The notes under the pieces were generated by a model that saw only the letters and a list, made by a program, of their open reading frames with translations, was not told the origin of the DNA and did not search any database. Made by a program: the position numbers and the translations under genes. From contig NZ_CANMAX010000006.1 in assembly GCF_947495995.1 (NCBI RefSeq), positions 124,001 through 188,000 of the forward strand: a stretch of DNA of 64,000 bases, read 5' to 3'. This DNA comes from an uncultured Tenacibaculum sp. (lineage in GTDB: Bacteria > Bacteroidota > Bacteroidia > Flavobacteriales > Flavobacteriaceae). Positions 18,146 through 28,704 of the stretch are shown here, piece by piece; the stretch's first letter is position 1; each line of letters opens with the position of its first letter.

Positions 18146-19214
18146 TTAAGAGTTCTACAATTAAGTTCAATTCTTCCTCCTCTAAACCAACATAGAGTGG
18201 TAAACACATTATTCTACTCGAAATATCTTCGGAAATTTGACAACTATTCTCGTTAATATATGGTAATTTTTCAAGGCTTGGATAGAAATATCTTCTAGGA
18301 TAAATATTATTTTGATTAAGCTTATGTTCTAACTCAAGAAGTTTTTTTTCTGAACTAAAAATTATCGGATAATAAGAATAATTCCAATCAGTAAATTCTC
18401 TTATTTTAATTGACCTATAATCTTTGAAATTTAATTTATTGTCATAAAATTGACATACTTTTTTTCTTTCATTAATAATATGGTCTATATAAGGAAATAA
18501 TGATAACCCCATTGCAGATTGTAGTTCACTCATTTTTGCATTAATTCCTAGACCATGAAAATCTAGAGGTCCGTTATGCCCAAAATTGTGTCTATAAAAC
18601 ATTTCATGATATATTTTTTCATTTTTACAAATAGCAGCTCCTCCTTCTCCTGTATGAAACAATTTAGTGGCATGAAAACTACATGTACTTACATCCCCGT
18701 AAGAAAGTAACGAGTTATTTTTATATTTCACCCCAAAACAATGAGCGGCATCGTATATAACAATTAAATTATACTTTTCAGCAATTTCAGTAATTTTATC
18801 AACCTCACATGGATTCCCAAAAACATGAGTAGCTAAAATAGCTGTAGTTTTATCCGTAATAGCTTCTTCTATTTTTGATTCGTCAATAGTCAAATAATCA
18901 GGAGAAATATCAACAAAAACTGGTGTACATTTCTCCCAAACAATACTAGCCGTAGTAGCAACATAAGAAAAAGGAGTTGTTATTACTTCACCTTCTTCAG
19001 CAAACGCATTCAGGGCTATATTAATTGGAAGAGTTCCATTTGTCATTGGGATAATATAATCTACCTCTAGGTACTCCTTAAGTTTCTTAGAAAGCTCTTT
19101 AAATAATTCTCCATTATTAGTTAACCACTGATTATTCCATATAATCTCAGTAAATTTCGTATATTCTTCTAAAGGAGGAAAAAAGCATTTCGTAACATTT
19201 ATCCTATTTTTCAT
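18138..19214 (-). CDS. VioA-like dTDP-4-keto-6-deoxyglucose aminotransferase
   Basis: PLP-dependent DegT/DnrJ/EryC1/StrS enzyme, 358 residues. It shows MTNGTLPINIAL, TTPFSYVATTASIVWEKCTPVFVD, Asp155 in IVIYDAAHCFGV, the Schiff-base Lys184 in SFHATKLFHTGEGGAAI and FGINAKMSELQSAMGL-like acceptor region. It resembles VioA-type enzymes that aminate the RmlB product at C4 to dTDP-Qui4N. RmlA and RmlB genes directly upstream supply the substrate and the formyltransferase directly downstream uses the product. Fuc4N formation (WecE-like) is the alternative. Confidence 0.86.
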   Translation of the reverse strand: MKNRINVTKCFFPPLEEYTKFTEIIWNNQWLTNNGELFKELSKKLKEYLEVDYIIPMTNGTLPINIALNAFAEEGEVITTPFSYVATTASIVWEKCTPVFVDISPDYLTIDESKIEEAITDKTTAILATHVFGNPCEVDKITEIAEKYNLIVIYDAAHCFGVKYKNNSLLSYGDVSTCSFHATKLFHTGEGGAAICKNEKIYHEMFYRHNFGHNGPLDFHGLGINAKMSELQSAMGLSLFPYIDHIINERKKVCQFYDNKLNFKDYRSIKIREFTDWNYSYYPIIFSSEKKLLELEHKLNQNNIYPRRYFYPSLEKLPYINENSCQISEDISSRIMCLPLYVGLEEEELNLIVELLNE

Positions 19215-19223
19215 TTAAGCTCT

Positions 19224-20096
19224 TTATTTTAATATTATTTTTCTTAGATACTCGAAGTATTCTCCTTTGGTATTAAATATATTTAATTTAAGCTGTTCTT
19301 TACTAATCCAATCATATAATAGTGCAATTTCCTCTAAACAAGCTATTTTTAATCCAGTTCTTTTTTCAACTGCCTTTACAAATTCAGTAGCTTCAGTTAA
19401 CGCTTCATGTGTTCCTGTATCCAACCATGCAAATCCTCTACTTAGAATTTGCATTTTTAACTTTTCCTTTTTCAAATAAATCTGGTTTACAGAAGTAATT
19501 TCTAACTCTCCTCTATTGGAAGGTTTAACGTTTTTAGCAATTTCTACAACTGAGTTAGGATAAAAATACAAACCAACAACTGCAAAATTAGATTTTGGTT
19601 TTTTGGGTTTCTCTTCAATACTAATGACATTATTCTCTTTATCAAACTCCGCTACACCATATCTTTCAGGATCATTAACATAGTTACCAAAAACAACTGC
19701 TTTATTCTCACTTTCAACAATTTCTATAGAAGAACGTAATAATTTTTGCAATCCTGCTCCATAAAAAATGTTATCTCCTAGAATCAAACAAACATTTTCT
19801 GTACCTATAAAATCTTCTCCAATTATAAAGGCTTGAGCTAACCCGTCAGGAGAAGGCTGTTCTTTATAAGACAACTTTATTCCGTAGCGTTCACCATCTC
19901 CTAATAATTTTTTGAAATTTGGTAAATCATGTGGGGTTGATATAATTAAAATATCATTTATTCCTGCAAGCATTAAAACAGATAACGGGTAGTATATCAT
20001 AGGTTTGTCATACACAGGTAATAACTGTTTTGAAACTGCTAAAGTAAGTGGATGGAGTCTCGTTCCCGATCCTCCTGCTAAAATAATACCTTTCAT
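19224..20096 (-). CDS. rmlA: Glucose-1-phosphate thymidylyltransferase (RmlA)
   Basis: Makes dTDP-glucose from dTTP and glucose 1-phosphate, shared first step for the rhamnose and Qui4NFo branches. 290 residues; nucleotidyltransferase signature [61 protein letters not shown] and [12 protein letters not shown] are all present. Lies 5 bases after rmlB and 9 bases before the VioA-like gene. Confidence 0.96.
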   Translation of the reverse strand: MKGIILAGGSGTRLHPLTLAVSKQLLPVYDKPMIYYPLSVLMLAGINDILIISTPHDLPNFKKLLGDGERYGIKLSYKEQPSPDGLAQAFIIGEDFIGTENVCLILGDNIFYGAGLQKLLRSSIEIVESENKAVVFGNYVNDPERYGVAEFDKENNVISIEEKPKKPKSNFAVVGLYFYPNSVVEIAKNVKPSNRGELEITSVNQIYLKKEKLKMQILSRGFAWLDTGTHEALTEATEFVKAVEKRTGLKIACLEEIALLYDWISKEQLKLNIFNTKGEYFEYLRKIILK

Positions 20097-20101
20097 ATTT
20101 T

Positions 20102-21160
20102 TTATCTGTTACTATAAAAATCCTGATAATAATTTTTATATTCTCCTGATGTGACATTTATCAGCCATTCTTCATTCTCCAAATACCAGTCTATAGTTAA
20201 AGATAATCCTTCTTCAAAAGATACAGAAGGTTCCCAACCTAATTCTTCCTTGATTTTCGTTGCGTCTATCGCATATCTTAAATCATGTCCAGGTCTATCT
20301 TTAACAAAAGTTATTAACTTTTCAGATTCACCTTTAGATCGACCTAACTTATTATCCATCAAACGGCATAGTAATTTTACTAGATCTATATTCTTCCACT
20401 CATTAAAACCACCTATGTTATATGTTTTCATATTTTCTCCTTCATGAAATATCTTGTCAATTGCTCGCGCATGATCTTTAACATATAACCAATCACGTGT
20501 ATAATTACCATCTCCATAAACAGGTAAGTCTTTATTTTCAATTATGTTATTTATGAATAACGGTATTAACTTTTCAGGAAAATGATTTGGTCCATAATTA
20601 TTAGAACAATTAGAAATAACAAAAGGCATTCCATAAGTCTCTCCATATGATCGAACAAAATGATCTGAACTTGCTTTAGATGCTGAGTAAGGTGAATTTG
20701 GTGAATAAGGAGTTTCTTCTGTAAACAATCCCGTTTCACCTAAAGTTCCATAAACTTCATCTGTACTTATGTGATAAAACCTTTTATCTTTCCAATTATC
20801 TGACCATCTATTTTTAAAACTATTTAATAAATTAAGTGTTCCTAAAATGTTCGTTTTGGCGAAGGCAAGAGGATTCTTTATTGATCGATCAACATGCGAC
20901 TCTGCAGCCAAATGAATTACTCCATCAAATTCATATTCTGTAAATAAGTCTTGGATCCTATCTTCATTGGTGATATCTTCTAATAGAAGGTTATAATTTG
21001 GATAATCTTCAATATCTTTTAAATTTTCGAGATTTCCAGCATAAGTCAATATGTCTAAATTATAAATCTCATAATTTGAGTATTTTTTTACAAAATGTCT
21101 TATAACATGGGACCCTATGAAACCAGCCCCGCCAGTTATTAATATCTTTTTTTTAAACAT
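20102..21160 (-). CDS. rmlB: dTDP-glucose 4,6-dehydratase (RmlB)
   Basis: Extended SDR enzyme of 352 residues producing dTDP-4-keto-6-deoxyglucose. Motifs: [34 protein letters not shown] (catalytic Thr/Asp/Glu), the [20 protein letters not shown]yr-Lys region, and [17 protein letters not shown]. The ATG at 21160 gives [11 protein letters not shown] and lies 4 bases past the preceding stop; a longer frame would add 11 unconserved residues overlapping that gene. Followed by rmlA. Confidence 0.96.
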   Translation of the reverse strand: MFKKKILITGGAGFIGSHVIRHFVKKYSNYEIYNLDILTYAGNLENLKDIEDYPNYNLLLEDITNEDRIQDLFTEYEFDGVIHLAAESHVDRSIKNPLAFAKTNILGTLNLLNSFKNRWSDNWKDKRFYHISTDEVYGTLGETGLFTEETPYSPNSPYSASKASSDHFVRSYGETYGMPFVISNCSNNYGPNHFPEKLIPLFINNIIENKDLPVYGDGNYTRDWLYVKDHARAIDKIFHEGENMKTYNIGGFNEWKNIDLVKLLCRLMDNKLGRSKGESEKLITFVKDRPGHDLRYAIDATKIKEELGWEPSVSFEEGLSLTIDWYLENEEWLINVTSGEYKNYYQDFYSNR

Positions 21161-21164
21161 ATAG

Positions 21165-22178
21165 TCAAGAATTATATCGTTTATACCAATCAATAAATCT
21201 ACTTATTCCTTCTTTAATTGGCGTGTTTGGATTATAACCGTAATCATTAATTAAATCTTCTACATTTGCCCAAGTTTTATAAACATCTCCTGGTTGAATC
21301 GGCAGCATTTCTTTTTTAGCTACTCTGTTTAACTTTAATTCAATTTCATCAATGAAATCAGTTAACTTTACACTATTATTATTACCTATGTTGTATACTT
21401 TATACTTCTCTCTAGTCTTTAAATCTTTTAACAAGATTCTTCTCACTCCTTCTACAATGTCATCTATATAAGTAAAATCTCTTTCCATTTTTCCATAGTT
21501 AAAAACTTTTATGGGTTCTCCTTTTATAATAGCCTCGGTAAATAAAAACATTGCCATGTCAGGTCTACCCCAAGGCCCATATACTGTAAAAAATCTCAAA
21601 CCTGTAGTTGACAAATTGTATAAATGTGAATATGTATGAGCCATTAACTCATTACTTTTTTTCGTAGCAGCGTATAAACTAACAGGAGTATCAACTACAT
21701 CTGTAGTTTCAAAAGGAACTTTTGTATTGGCCCCATAAACACTAGAACTACTAGCGTATATTAAATGTTTGATTTTGTTATGTCTAGAACATTCGAGTAT
21801 GTTTGCAAAACCTACAATATTACTTTGTATATAAGCATTAGGATTTTCTAAACTATATCTCACTCCTGCCTGAGCCGCAAGATTACATACGATATCGAAC
21901 CCTTCTTTTTTAAATAAACTTGATAGTTCTTTACTATCTTCTAAATTGAGTCTTATAAATTTAAAATTTTCATACTTTTTACTAAACACATAATTATTAA
22001 ATTCTTCTGCTTCCTTTCTAGGAATTCCTAATTCTTTTAATCTTGAATACTTTAGATTTACATCATAATAATTATTTATATTATCTATTCCTATAATTTG
22101 AATTTCTTCTTCCTTCAATAATCTTTCACACAAATGAAATCCAATAAAACCAGCTGCACCTGTAATTAAAATTTTCAT
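21165..22178 (-). CDS. UDP-glucuronate 4-epimerase (CapI-like)
   Basis: SDR epimerase of 337 residues: [77 protein letters not shown] and [19 protein letters not shown], the last blocks diagnostic for the UDP-GlcA/UDP-GalA epimerase branch. The adjacent UDP-glucose dehydrogenase supplies UDP-glucuronate (ATGA-type 4-base overlap), so the pair probably provides UDP-galacturonate. Confidence 0.9.
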   Translation of the reverse strand: MKILITGAAGFIGFHLCERLLKEEEIQIIGIDNINNYYDVNLKYSRLKELGIPRKEAEEFNNYVFSKKYENFKFIRLNLEDSKELSSLFKKEGFDIVCNLAAQAGVRYSLENPNAYIQSNIVGFANILECSRHNKIKHLIYASSSSVYGANTKVPFETTDVVDTPVSLYAATKKSNELMAHTYSHLYNLSTTGLRFFTVYGPWGRPDMAMFLFTEAIIKGEPIKVFNYGKMERDFTYIDDIVEGVRRILLKDLKTREKYKVYNIGNNNSVKLTDFIDEIELKLNRVAKKEMLPIQPGDVYKTWANVEDLINDYGYNPNTPIKEGISRFIDWYKRYNS

Positions 22179-23500
22179 GACTTTCCAATTCTATAATACT
22201 CTATGCCTTTTTCTTTCAAATTATAAGCCATATATTGATTTCTTCCATCAAATATAACAGGTTGACTAAGTTGTTTCTTTATTTCCTCAAAATCTGGAGA
22301 ACGAAATTCTTTCCATTCAGTTAATAAAATTAAAGCATCAGATTCTTTTAGCACATCATATTTAGATTTTTCGTAAACTAACCTGTCTACATCTTTAAGG
22401 TAAAAATGTTTTGCTTCTTCCATAGCTTTCGGATCATAACATTTAATTTTCGCACCTCTTCTAACCAACTCCTTAATCACATATATAGCTGGGGCTTCTC
22501 TCATATCATCAGTTCCTGGTTTAAAAGCCAACCCCCAGATTGCAAAAGTTTTACTTGATAAATCCTTACCAAATCTTTTAATGACTTTATTAGCAATTAC
22601 GAATTTTTGACGATTATTTACATCCTCTACAGATTCTATTAGTTGAGCTTTATAATCATGTTCTTCTGCTATCTTTTTTAAAGCCTTAACATCTTTTGGA
22701 AAACAAGAGCCTCCATACCCTGCTCCTGGATAAATAAAACTATATCCAATTCTTGAATCAGAACCTATACCTATCCTAACATTATTGACATCTGCACCTA
22801 CATGTTCACATATATTTGCTATTTCATTCATAAATGAAATTTTTGTAGCTAACATAGCATTGGCAGCATACTTAGTCATTTCAGCGGATCTAATATCCAT
22901 TGTTATAAATCGGTCTCTTGACATTGTAAATGGGGTATATAACTGCTTCATTTTTTCAAAAGCATATTCAGAATCAGCCCCTATAACCACTCTGTCTGGC
23001 TTCATAAAATCTTTAATTGCATCACCTTCCTTTAAGAATTCAGGGTTAGACACTACGTCAAAATCTATTTTTTTCTTTCTTATATCTAGTTGTTCTTGAA
23101 TTTTCTCTCTGACTTTATCAGCTGTACCAACTGGCACGGTAGATTTATCAACAATAACAAGCCTCCCTTTCATTTTTTGACCAATCTCTTCTGCCACAGA
23201 CAAAACAAATTGTAAGTCAGCGGATCCATCCTCCCCCATTGGAGTTCCTACAGCTATAAAAACTATTTCTACGCTATCAATCGCTTTCTCTAAATTAGTA
23301 GTAAAATGTAAATTTTCGTTCTCTACATTTTTAAGAACCATTTTTTCTAAGCCAGGCTCATATATTGGTATTACTCCTCGTTTTAATTTATTAATTTTAT
23401 CTTGGTCAATATCAACACAAGTAACAAAGTTTCCCATTTCTGAAAAACATGTCCCTGAAACCAAACCTACATACCCCGTACCTATGACTGCAATATTCAT
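22175..23500 (-). CDS. ugd: UDP-glucose 6-dehydrogenase
   Basis: Twice-oxidising NAD-dependent dehydrogenase forming UDP-glucuronate, 441 residues as expected. N-terminal NAD site [32 protein letters not shown], the [23 protein letters not shown] block, catalytic Cys266 in [13 protein letters not shown] and the C-terminal UDP-binding domain. The [12 protein letters not shown] and GGSCFPKD forms separate it clearly from the two UDP-HexNAc dehydrogenases upstream. 41 bases separate it from the preceding gene. Confidence 0.95.
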   Translation of the reverse strand: MNIAVIGTGYVGLVSGTCFSEMGNFVTCVDIDQDKINKLKRGVIPIYEPGLEKMVLKNVENENLHFTTNLEKAIDSVEIVFIAVGTPMGEDGSADLQFVLSVAEEIGQKMKGRLVIVDKSTVPVGTADKVREKIQEQLDIRKKKIDFDVVSNPEFLKEGDAIKDFMKPDRVVIGADSEYAFEKMKQLYTPFTMSRDRFITMDIRSAEMTKYAANAMLATKISFMNEIANICEHVGADVNNVRIGIGSDSRIGYSFIYPGAGYGGSCFPKDVKALKKIAEEHDYKAQLIESVEDVNNRQKFVIANKVIKRFGKDLSSKTFAIWGLAFKPGTDDMREAPAIYVIKELVRRGAKIKCYDPKAMEEAKHFYLKDVDRLVYEKSKYDVLKESDALILLTEWKEFRSPDFEEIKKQLSQPVIFDGRNQYMAYNLKEKGIEYYRIGKS

Positions 23501-23541
23501 TTTTATTTTTTTTAATCGAATAATTATCTTCTGAAAAAATG

Positions 23542-24834
23542 TTATAAACTTTCATGTTCTACTGAAGATGGTAAAATATTCTTAACATCATACACCAACA
23601 TACTCTCCTCGCCTAACCCTTTAAAATCTAAATCTTTAAATTCATTATGTGCAACTGCAAGTATAACAGCTTGAAACTTTTTTTGACGAGGAATTTCTTT
23701 TACCGTGCTTATAGAATATTCAAATTTAACTTCTTCTTCGTTAGCCCAAGGATCAAAAACTGTTATTTCAGTTCCATATTCTTTTAACGCATGAATAACA
23801 TCTACAACTTTTGTGTTTCTAACATCAGGACAATTTTCTTTGAAAGTAATTCCTAAAACTAAAATATTAGCACCTCTTACATGAATATCTCGCTTTATCA
23901 TTAACTTAACTACCTGAGAAGCTATGTAATCTCCCATACTATCATTTAACCTTCTACCTGCTAATATGATTTCAGGATGATAACCAAACTCTTGGGCTTT
24001 TTGAGCTAAATAATATGGGTCAACTCCAATACAATGTCCTCCAACTAGACCTGGCTTAAAAGGTAAAAAATTCCATTTTGTCCCTGCTGCCTCTAAAACA
24101 TCATGAGTATTAATTCCCATAAGGTTAAAAATTTTTGCAAGCTCATTTACAAAGGCAATATTAATATCTCTTTGTGAATTTTCGATTACCTTGGCCGCCT
24201 CGGCTACCTTTATTGTAGGAGCTAAATGAGTGCCCGCAGTAATTATAGACCTATATAAGTTATCTATTTTCTCGCCAATTACAGGAGTGGAACCAGATGT
24301 AACCTTTAAAATTTTTTCTACTGTATGTTTTTTATCTCCTGGATTAATTCTTTCTGGTGAGTAACCCGCAAAAAAATCTTTATTAAATCTAAGTCCAGAT
24401 TTTTTTTCTAAGACTGGTATACATTCCCCTTCAGTAGCACCAGGATATACGGTAGATTCATAAATAACTATATTATCTTTACTCAAAACCTTACCTACTG
24501 TTTCACTTGCTTTTAATAAAGGAGTTAAAACCGGTCTATTATTCTTATCAACAGGTGTTGGGACAGTTATGATATAATAGTCACTTCCTTCTATAGACTC
24601 TAAAGATGTGGAACAAAAAAGACCTTCTTCTTCAGAGGGTTCTTGAACGATTACAGATTTAAGTTCTTTATTAGAAATTTCAAGCGTAGAATCAATACCA
24701 TTCATTAATTCTCTTACCCTTTTATCATTTATATCAAAACCTACGGTTGGGTATTTAGTTGCAAATAATCTTGCCAAAGGTAACCCAACATATCCTAAAC
24801 CTATAATAGCTATTTTTGGTTTATTTATCTTCAT
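23542..24834 (-). CDS. Nucleotide-sugar 6-dehydrogenase (WbpO/TviB-like), copy 1
   Basis: 430-residue UDP-HexNAc 6-dehydrogenase-type protein making an NDP-hexosaminuronic acid. NAD site [60 protein letters not shown] and catalytic Cys in [13 protein letters not shown] are all present; C-terminal domain with [10 protein letters not shown] is intact. It is a close paralogue of the gene at 25461-26738, with long identical blocks around the active site, and more diverged C-terminal residues 365-430. Substrate (UDP-GlcNAc or UDP-GalNAc) cannot be read from sequence. Confidence 0.9.
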   Translation of the reverse strand: MKINKPKIAIIGLGYVGLPLARLFATKYPTVGFDINDKRVRELMNGIDSTLEISNKELKSVIVQEPSEEEGLFCSTSLESIEGSDYYIITVPTPVDKNNRPVLTPLLKASETVGKVLSKDNIVIYESTVYPGATEGECIPVLEKKSGLRFNKDFFAGYSPERINPGDKKHTVEKILKVTSGSTPVIGEKIDNLYRSIITAGTHLAPTIKVAEAAKVIENSQRDINIAFVNELAKIFNLMGINTHDVLEAAGTKWNFLPFKPGLVGGHCIGVDPYYLAQKAQEFGYHPEIILAGRRLNDSMGDYIASQVVKLMIKRDIHVRGANILVLGITFKENCPDVRNTKVVDVIHALKEYGTEITVFDPWANEEEVKFEYSISTVKEIPRQKKFQAVILAVAHNEFKDLDFKGLGEESMLVYDVKNILPSSVEHESL

Positions 24835-24895
24835 TTATATGCTATTAACAAAACTTTATAGAATTGAATTTCTACAATCTCTTTTCTCAAAAAAA

Positions 24896-25327
24896 TTACT
24901 TATCCTTTTTTTTTAAACTTTCCTTTTCATGAACTTCTTTTCTTAAACCGCTACTTGAAAAACGATGTTCTCTTTTATTGAAGTATAATTTTATTCCTTT
25001 TTTCTCACAGTAGTCTCTTCCTGTAAACATCTTACTAGCATATTCATCACCTATGATCCTCACATCGATATGAAAAGAACGTAAAACATCTTCTAAATCC
25101 TGCTCTGTAGCATAAGGAACAATTTCATCCACATATTTACAGCCTTTTAGTTGAATATATCTTTCAACTACTGACTGAACAGGTTTATTTTTCTCAGGTC
25201 TATCAATAGTAGGATCTGTTTGAAGTCCACAAATTAAGTAATCACACTGACGCTTAGCTTCTTCCAACATTTTGATATGCCCTGCATGTAGCAAATCAAA
25301 TGCACTAAATGTTATACCTACTTTCAT
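24896..25327 (-). CDS. Cytidylyl/adenylyltransferase-family nucleotidyltransferase (TagD-like)
   Basis: 143-residue HIGH-superfamily nucleotidyltransferase: VGITFSAFDLLHAGHIKMLEEAK carries the HxGH motif, DPTIDRPEKNKPVQS and the RFSSSGLRKEV C-terminal motif (SSTxxR class) complete the active site. Family members make CDP-glycerol (TagD) or other CDP/ADP-activated compounds; the substrate is unknown. It stands between two paralogous dehydrogenases and may activate a non-sugar decoration of the polymer. The tail (EKESLKKKDK) is lysine-rich and probably disordered. A promoter-like -7 box lies just upstream at 25351-25358. Confidence 0.78.
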   Translation of the reverse strand: MKVGITFSAFDLLHAGHIKMLEEAKRQCDYLICGLQTDPTIDRPEKNKPVQSVVERYIQLKGCKYVDEIVPYATEQDLEDVLRSFHIDVRIIGDEYASKMFTGRDYCEKKGIKLYFNKREHRFSSSGLRKEVHEKESLKKKDK

Positions 25328-25350
25328 AATTTCTGTTTCTTTTCAATGAA

Positions 25351-25378
25351 CAAATATATTAAGTTAATTTATTTTGAA
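25351..25378 (-). promoter_or_regulatory. Possible internal promoter (TATATTTG -7 box)
   Basis: Minus-strand TATATTTG (25351-25358) matches the Bacteroidota -7 consensus exactly; 17 bases upstream is TTC in place of TTG. It lies 23 bases before the nucleotidyltransferase ATG, inside the 133-base gap that is the largest in the upstream half of the operon. Confidence 0.4.
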
Positions 25379-25460
25379 AAGTCTTTTTAGGATTTATTAA
25401 TAATTATTTTACTCTAAACTTCTTAAAATCATAAAACTTATAATCAATTTCAGGTTATAA

Positions 25461-26738
25461 CTATAAAGTCTTATCCTTAATCTTTAAAGCATTTTTCACA
25501 TCGTAAACTACAGCTTTTATTTCTTTTAAAGAATCGAAATCTAACTCAGTAAATTCTTTATGAGCTACTGTTAACACTAGTGCATTATACTTTTCTTCTG
25601 GTAGACTTCTAGTTGATTTTAAGTTATATTCTGACATAACTTCTTCTTCATTTGCCCAAGGATCAAAAACATCTACATTTAATCCGTAATCTTTTAATGC
25701 ATGTACTACATCTACAACTCTGGTATTTCTAACATCTGGACAGTTTTCTTTAAAAGTTATCCCTAACACTAGAACCTTAGCATCTTTTATCCTAAGATCA
25801 TTCCCTATCATTAACTTAATAACTTCAGAAGCTACATACTCTCCCATACTATCATTCAATCTTCTCCCAGCTAAAATAATTTCTGGATGATAACCATACT
25901 CTTGGGCTTTCTGTGCTAAATAATATGGATCAACACCAATACAATGACCACCAACTAAACCTGGCTTAAATGGTAAAAAATTCCATTTTGTACCAGCTGC
26001 TGCTAAAACATCGTGAGTATTAATATCCATCAAATTGAAAATCTTTGCTAATTCGTTAACAAACGCAATATTGATATCTCTTTGAGAATTTTCAATAACT
26101 TTTGCAGCTTCAGCAACTTTTATTGTTGGAGCTAAATGAGTTCCTGCAGTAATAACAGACTTGTAAAGATCATCTACTATCTTACCTACTTCTGGTGTAG
26201 ACCCAGCAGTTACCTTTAATATTTTTTCTACAGTGTGTAGTTTATCTCCAGGATTGATTCTTTCAGGAGAATAACCCACATAAAAATCTCGGTTAAATTT
26301 CATACCTGAAATCTTTTCTAAAACTGGCACACAATCTTCCTCTGTTGCTCCAGGATAAACCGTAGATTCATATATAACAATATCATCTTTCTTTAAAACT
26401 CCTCCAACTGTTTCGCTAGCTTTTATCAATGGAGTCAAAACCGGTCGATTATTTTTATCTATTGGAGTAGGTACAGTTACAATAAACACTGTACAATCAT
26501 ATAAATCTTTTGTAGAAAAACTACAAAATAAACCTTCAGAATCAGAACTCTTATCAACTAAAACCGATTGCAAAACATCATTCTCAACCTCTAAAGTACT
26601 ATCTATACCTTTTCTAAGTTCGTTTATTCTCTCTTCATTAATATCAAAACCAACTACTGTATACTTTGTAGCAAATAACCTAGCTAAAGGCAATCCTACA
26701 TATCCTAACCCTATTATTCCTATCTTAGGTTTACTCAT
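25461..26738 (-). CDS. Nucleotide-sugar 6-dehydrogenase (WbpO/TviB-like), copy 2
   Basis: 425-residue paralogue of the 23542-24834 gene. The same motifs are intact: [64 protein letters not shown] and [10 protein letters not shown]. It directly follows the WbpP/TviC-like epimerase gene (3-base gap); dehydrogenase plus epimerase is the TviB-TviC arrangement that yields UDP-GalNAcA from UDP-GlcNAc. It may equally supply UDP-GlcNAcA to the WbpB/WbpD pair upstream. Confidence 0.9.
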   Translation of the reverse strand: MSKPKIGIIGLGYVGLPLARLFATKYTVVGFDINEERINELRKGIDSTLEVENDVLQSVLVDKSSDSEGLFCSFSTKDLYDCTVFIVTVPTPIDKNNRPVLTPLIKASETVGGVLKKDDIVIYESTVYPGATEEDCVPVLEKISGMKFNRDFYVGYSPERINPGDKLHTVEKILKVTAGSTPEVGKIVDDLYKSVITAGTHLAPTIKVAEAAKVIENSQRDINIAFVNELAKIFNLMDINTHDVLAAAGTKWNFLPFKPGLVGGHCIGVDPYYLAQKAQEYGYHPEIILAGRRLNDSMGEYVASEVIKLMIGNDLRIKDAKVLVLGITFKENCPDVRNTRVVDVVHALKDYGLNVDVFDPWANEEEVMSEYNLKSTRSLPEEKYNALVLTVAHKEFTELDFDSLKEIKAVVYDVKNALKIKDKTL

Positions 26739-26741
26739 TTC

Positions 26742-27719
26742 TTATAAATTTTCCCAATACCAAGTTACCGCTTCCTTTAATCCTAATTGTAAAGAAAACT
26801 TTGGATCATAATTTAATAATTCTCTAGCTTTATCAATATTTGCTAAAGAATGTGGTATATCTCCTTGCCTATTCGGTCCGTGTTTAGCTTCTACGTTACT
26901 AATATTCGCATCAAAATCTGATAAATATTCTTTTAAATACTTCATTAGATCTACTAAAGTATTTCGTTCTCCGTACGCAACATTATAAACCGTATTTACA
27001 GCTTTTCCATTTTCTGAAATTAAACACAAAATATTAGCTTGAACTACATTATCAATATAAGTAAAATCTCGAGAATAAGATCCGTCTCCATTAATAACCG
27101 GAGATTCATTATTCATTAAAAGCTTCACGAATTTAGGAATTACCGCCGCATAAGCTCCATTAGGATCTTGTCTTCTACCAAAAACATTGAAATATCGTAA
27201 TCCGATAGTTTCTATTCCATATGTTTTCGAAAAAACATCAGCATATAATTCATTTACATACTTTGTAATTGCGTATGGAGACAAAGGCTTCCCAATCTTA
27301 TCTTCCACTTTCGGTAAAGATTCAGAATCTCCATAAGTCGAAGAACTCGCGGCATAAACAAATCTTTTCACTCCTGCGTCTCTAGAAGCTACTAACATAT
27401 TTAGAAAACCGCCAACATTAACATCATTAGAAGTTATTGGATCTTTAATTGACCTTGGTACAGAACCTAACGCTGCCTGATGCAAAACAAAATCTACATT
27501 TTCAACTGCTTTTTTACAGTCTTCTAGATTTCGAATATCTCCTTCTATTAATTTGAATTTAGAATTACTTAATAAATGTTCTATATTTTCTCTCTTACCT
27601 GTTGCAAAATTATCAAGACAAACAACCTCGTTATTCATTTCGATAAGTTTATCACACAAGTTTGATCCTATAAAACCTGCACCACCTGTAACTAATATTT
27701 TCTTTCCTTGTAATGTCAT
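26742..27719 (-). CDS. UDP-N-acetylhexosamine(uronate) 4-epimerase (WbpP/TviC-like)
   Basis: 325-residue extended [66 protein letters not shown] and GLRYFNVFGRRQDPNGAYAAVIP. These blocks, particularly LGSVPRS and FGRRQDPNGAY, characterise WbpP/TviC C4-epimerases for N-acetylated UDP-sugars. Likely cooperates with the adjacent dehydrogenase to give UDP-GalNAcA. Confidence 0.9.
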   Translation of the reverse strand: MTLQGKKILVTGGAGFIGSNLCDKLIEMNNEVVCLDNFATGKRENIEHLLSNSKFKLIEGDIRNLEDCKKAVENVDFVLHQAALGSVPRSIKDPITSNDVNVGGFLNMLVASRDAGVKRFVYAASSSTYGDSESLPKVEDKIGKPLSPYAITKYVNELYADVFSKTYGIETIGLRYFNVFGRRQDPNGAYAAVIPKFVKLLMNNESPVINGDGSYSRDFTYIDNVVQANILCLISENGKAVNTVYNVAYGERNTLVDLMKYLKEYLSDFDANISNVEAKHGPNRQGDIPHSLANIDKARELLNYDPKFSLQLGLKEAVTWYWENL

Positions 27720-27749
27720 ATCTTAAATTTAACACTTAATCGTGTTAGC

Positions 27750-28697
27750 TTAAACTTCTAAATTTGATAAATAAGGATGTTTTATTCCTTTACTAATAAT
27801 ATTTATATTTCTAATATTATACACTGTTTCTATTGATGGTCTAGCATCCTTTAAAGAAAAACCATTCCCTTTTAAGACTTCTTCGTAAGTTTTAGTATGC
27901 AAATCTGTAAAACCTTGACTAAACTCTATTTCTTCTCCCTCTACCGTTATGGATCTATACGTTCTTTGTCCTTTTTCTTTAATTTCTTTTGGTAAAGAAT
28001 TTGAATCAATTGATAAAAACCATCGTACTCTAGCATTTTCTAATTCTAGATACCCACTTGCTTTATCATGTTCTCTTAAATGAACTTCGCTTTCTTGAAC
28101 ATTTCCAAAAATCCAAGTCAACATATCAAAGAAATGTATCCCTATATTAGTTACAATACCTCCAGATTTACTTTCATCTCCTTTCCAAGAAATGTCATAC
28201 CATTTTCCTCTAGAAGTAATATATGTTAAATCTATTTCGTATTTCGCCTTATTATTTTGAGCTTGTACTTTTTGTTTTAAAGCTATTACACTTGGATGTA
28301 ATCGTAATTGTAAAATAGCATTAATTCTATTTTCACTTTCGCTTTCTATTGCTTCAAGTGCATCTAAATTCCATGGATTTAAAACTAATGGCTTTTCACA
28401 AATCGCATCTGCACCTCTTCTTAAAGCCATTCTAATATGAGAATCATGTAAATAATTTGGAGTACATACACTTACATAATCTAACTGAATATTCTCTTGT
28501 CTTTTTAACTTTTCAATATGACGATCAAATCGTTCAAACTCCACAAAAAAGTTTGAATTTGGAAAATAACTATCTAAAATACCAACACTATCATTTTTAT
28601 CTAACGATGCTAGTAAATTATTCCCTGTATCTTTTATCGCCATTAAATGCCTAGGAGCTATGTAACCTGCTACTCCTAAAATTGCAAAATTCTTCAT
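27750..28697 (-). CDS. WbpB/WlbA-like UDP-GlcNAcA 3-dehydrogenase (Gfo/Idh/MocA)
   Basis: 315-residue Gfo/Idh/MocA oxidoreductase. N-terminal NFAILGVAGYIAPRHLMAIKDTG, then VSVCTPNYLHDSHIRMALRRGADAICEKPLVLNP with the EKP Lys and IGIHFFDMLTWIFG match WbpB/WlbA, which oxidises C3 of UDP-GlcNAcA as the first step to a 2,3-diamino-2,3-dideoxy uronic acid. It is followed by an epimerase and dehydrogenase and preceded by the WbpD-like acetyltransferase; the intervening WbpE-type aminotransferase is absent from this end of the cluster. Confidence 0.88.
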   Translation of the reverse strand: MKNFAILGVAGYIAPRHLMAIKDTGNNLLASLDKNDSVGILDSYFPNSNFFVEFERFDRHIEKLKRQENIQLDYVSVCTPNYLHDSHIRMALRRGADAICEKPLVLNPWNLDALEAIESESENRINAILQLRLHPSVIALKQKVQAQNNKAKYEIDLTYITSRGKWYDISWKGDESKSGGIVTNIGIHFFDMLTWIFGNVQESEVHLREHDKASGYLELENARVRWFLSIDSNSLPKEIKEKGQRTYRSITVEGEEIEFSQGFTDLHTKTYEEVLKGNGFSLKDARPSIETVYNIRNINIISKGIKHPYLSNLEV

Positions 28698-28704
28698 TTA
28701 AATT

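Noticed and set aside
22785..23099. 104-residue plus-strand open frame
   Set aside because: Antisense shadow of the UDP-glucose dehydrogenase gene.
23542..26738. Assembly artefact as explanation of the dehydrogenase duplication
   Set aside because: The two copies differ throughout, including length and C-terminus, and the gene between them is unique, so this is a true paralogous pair.
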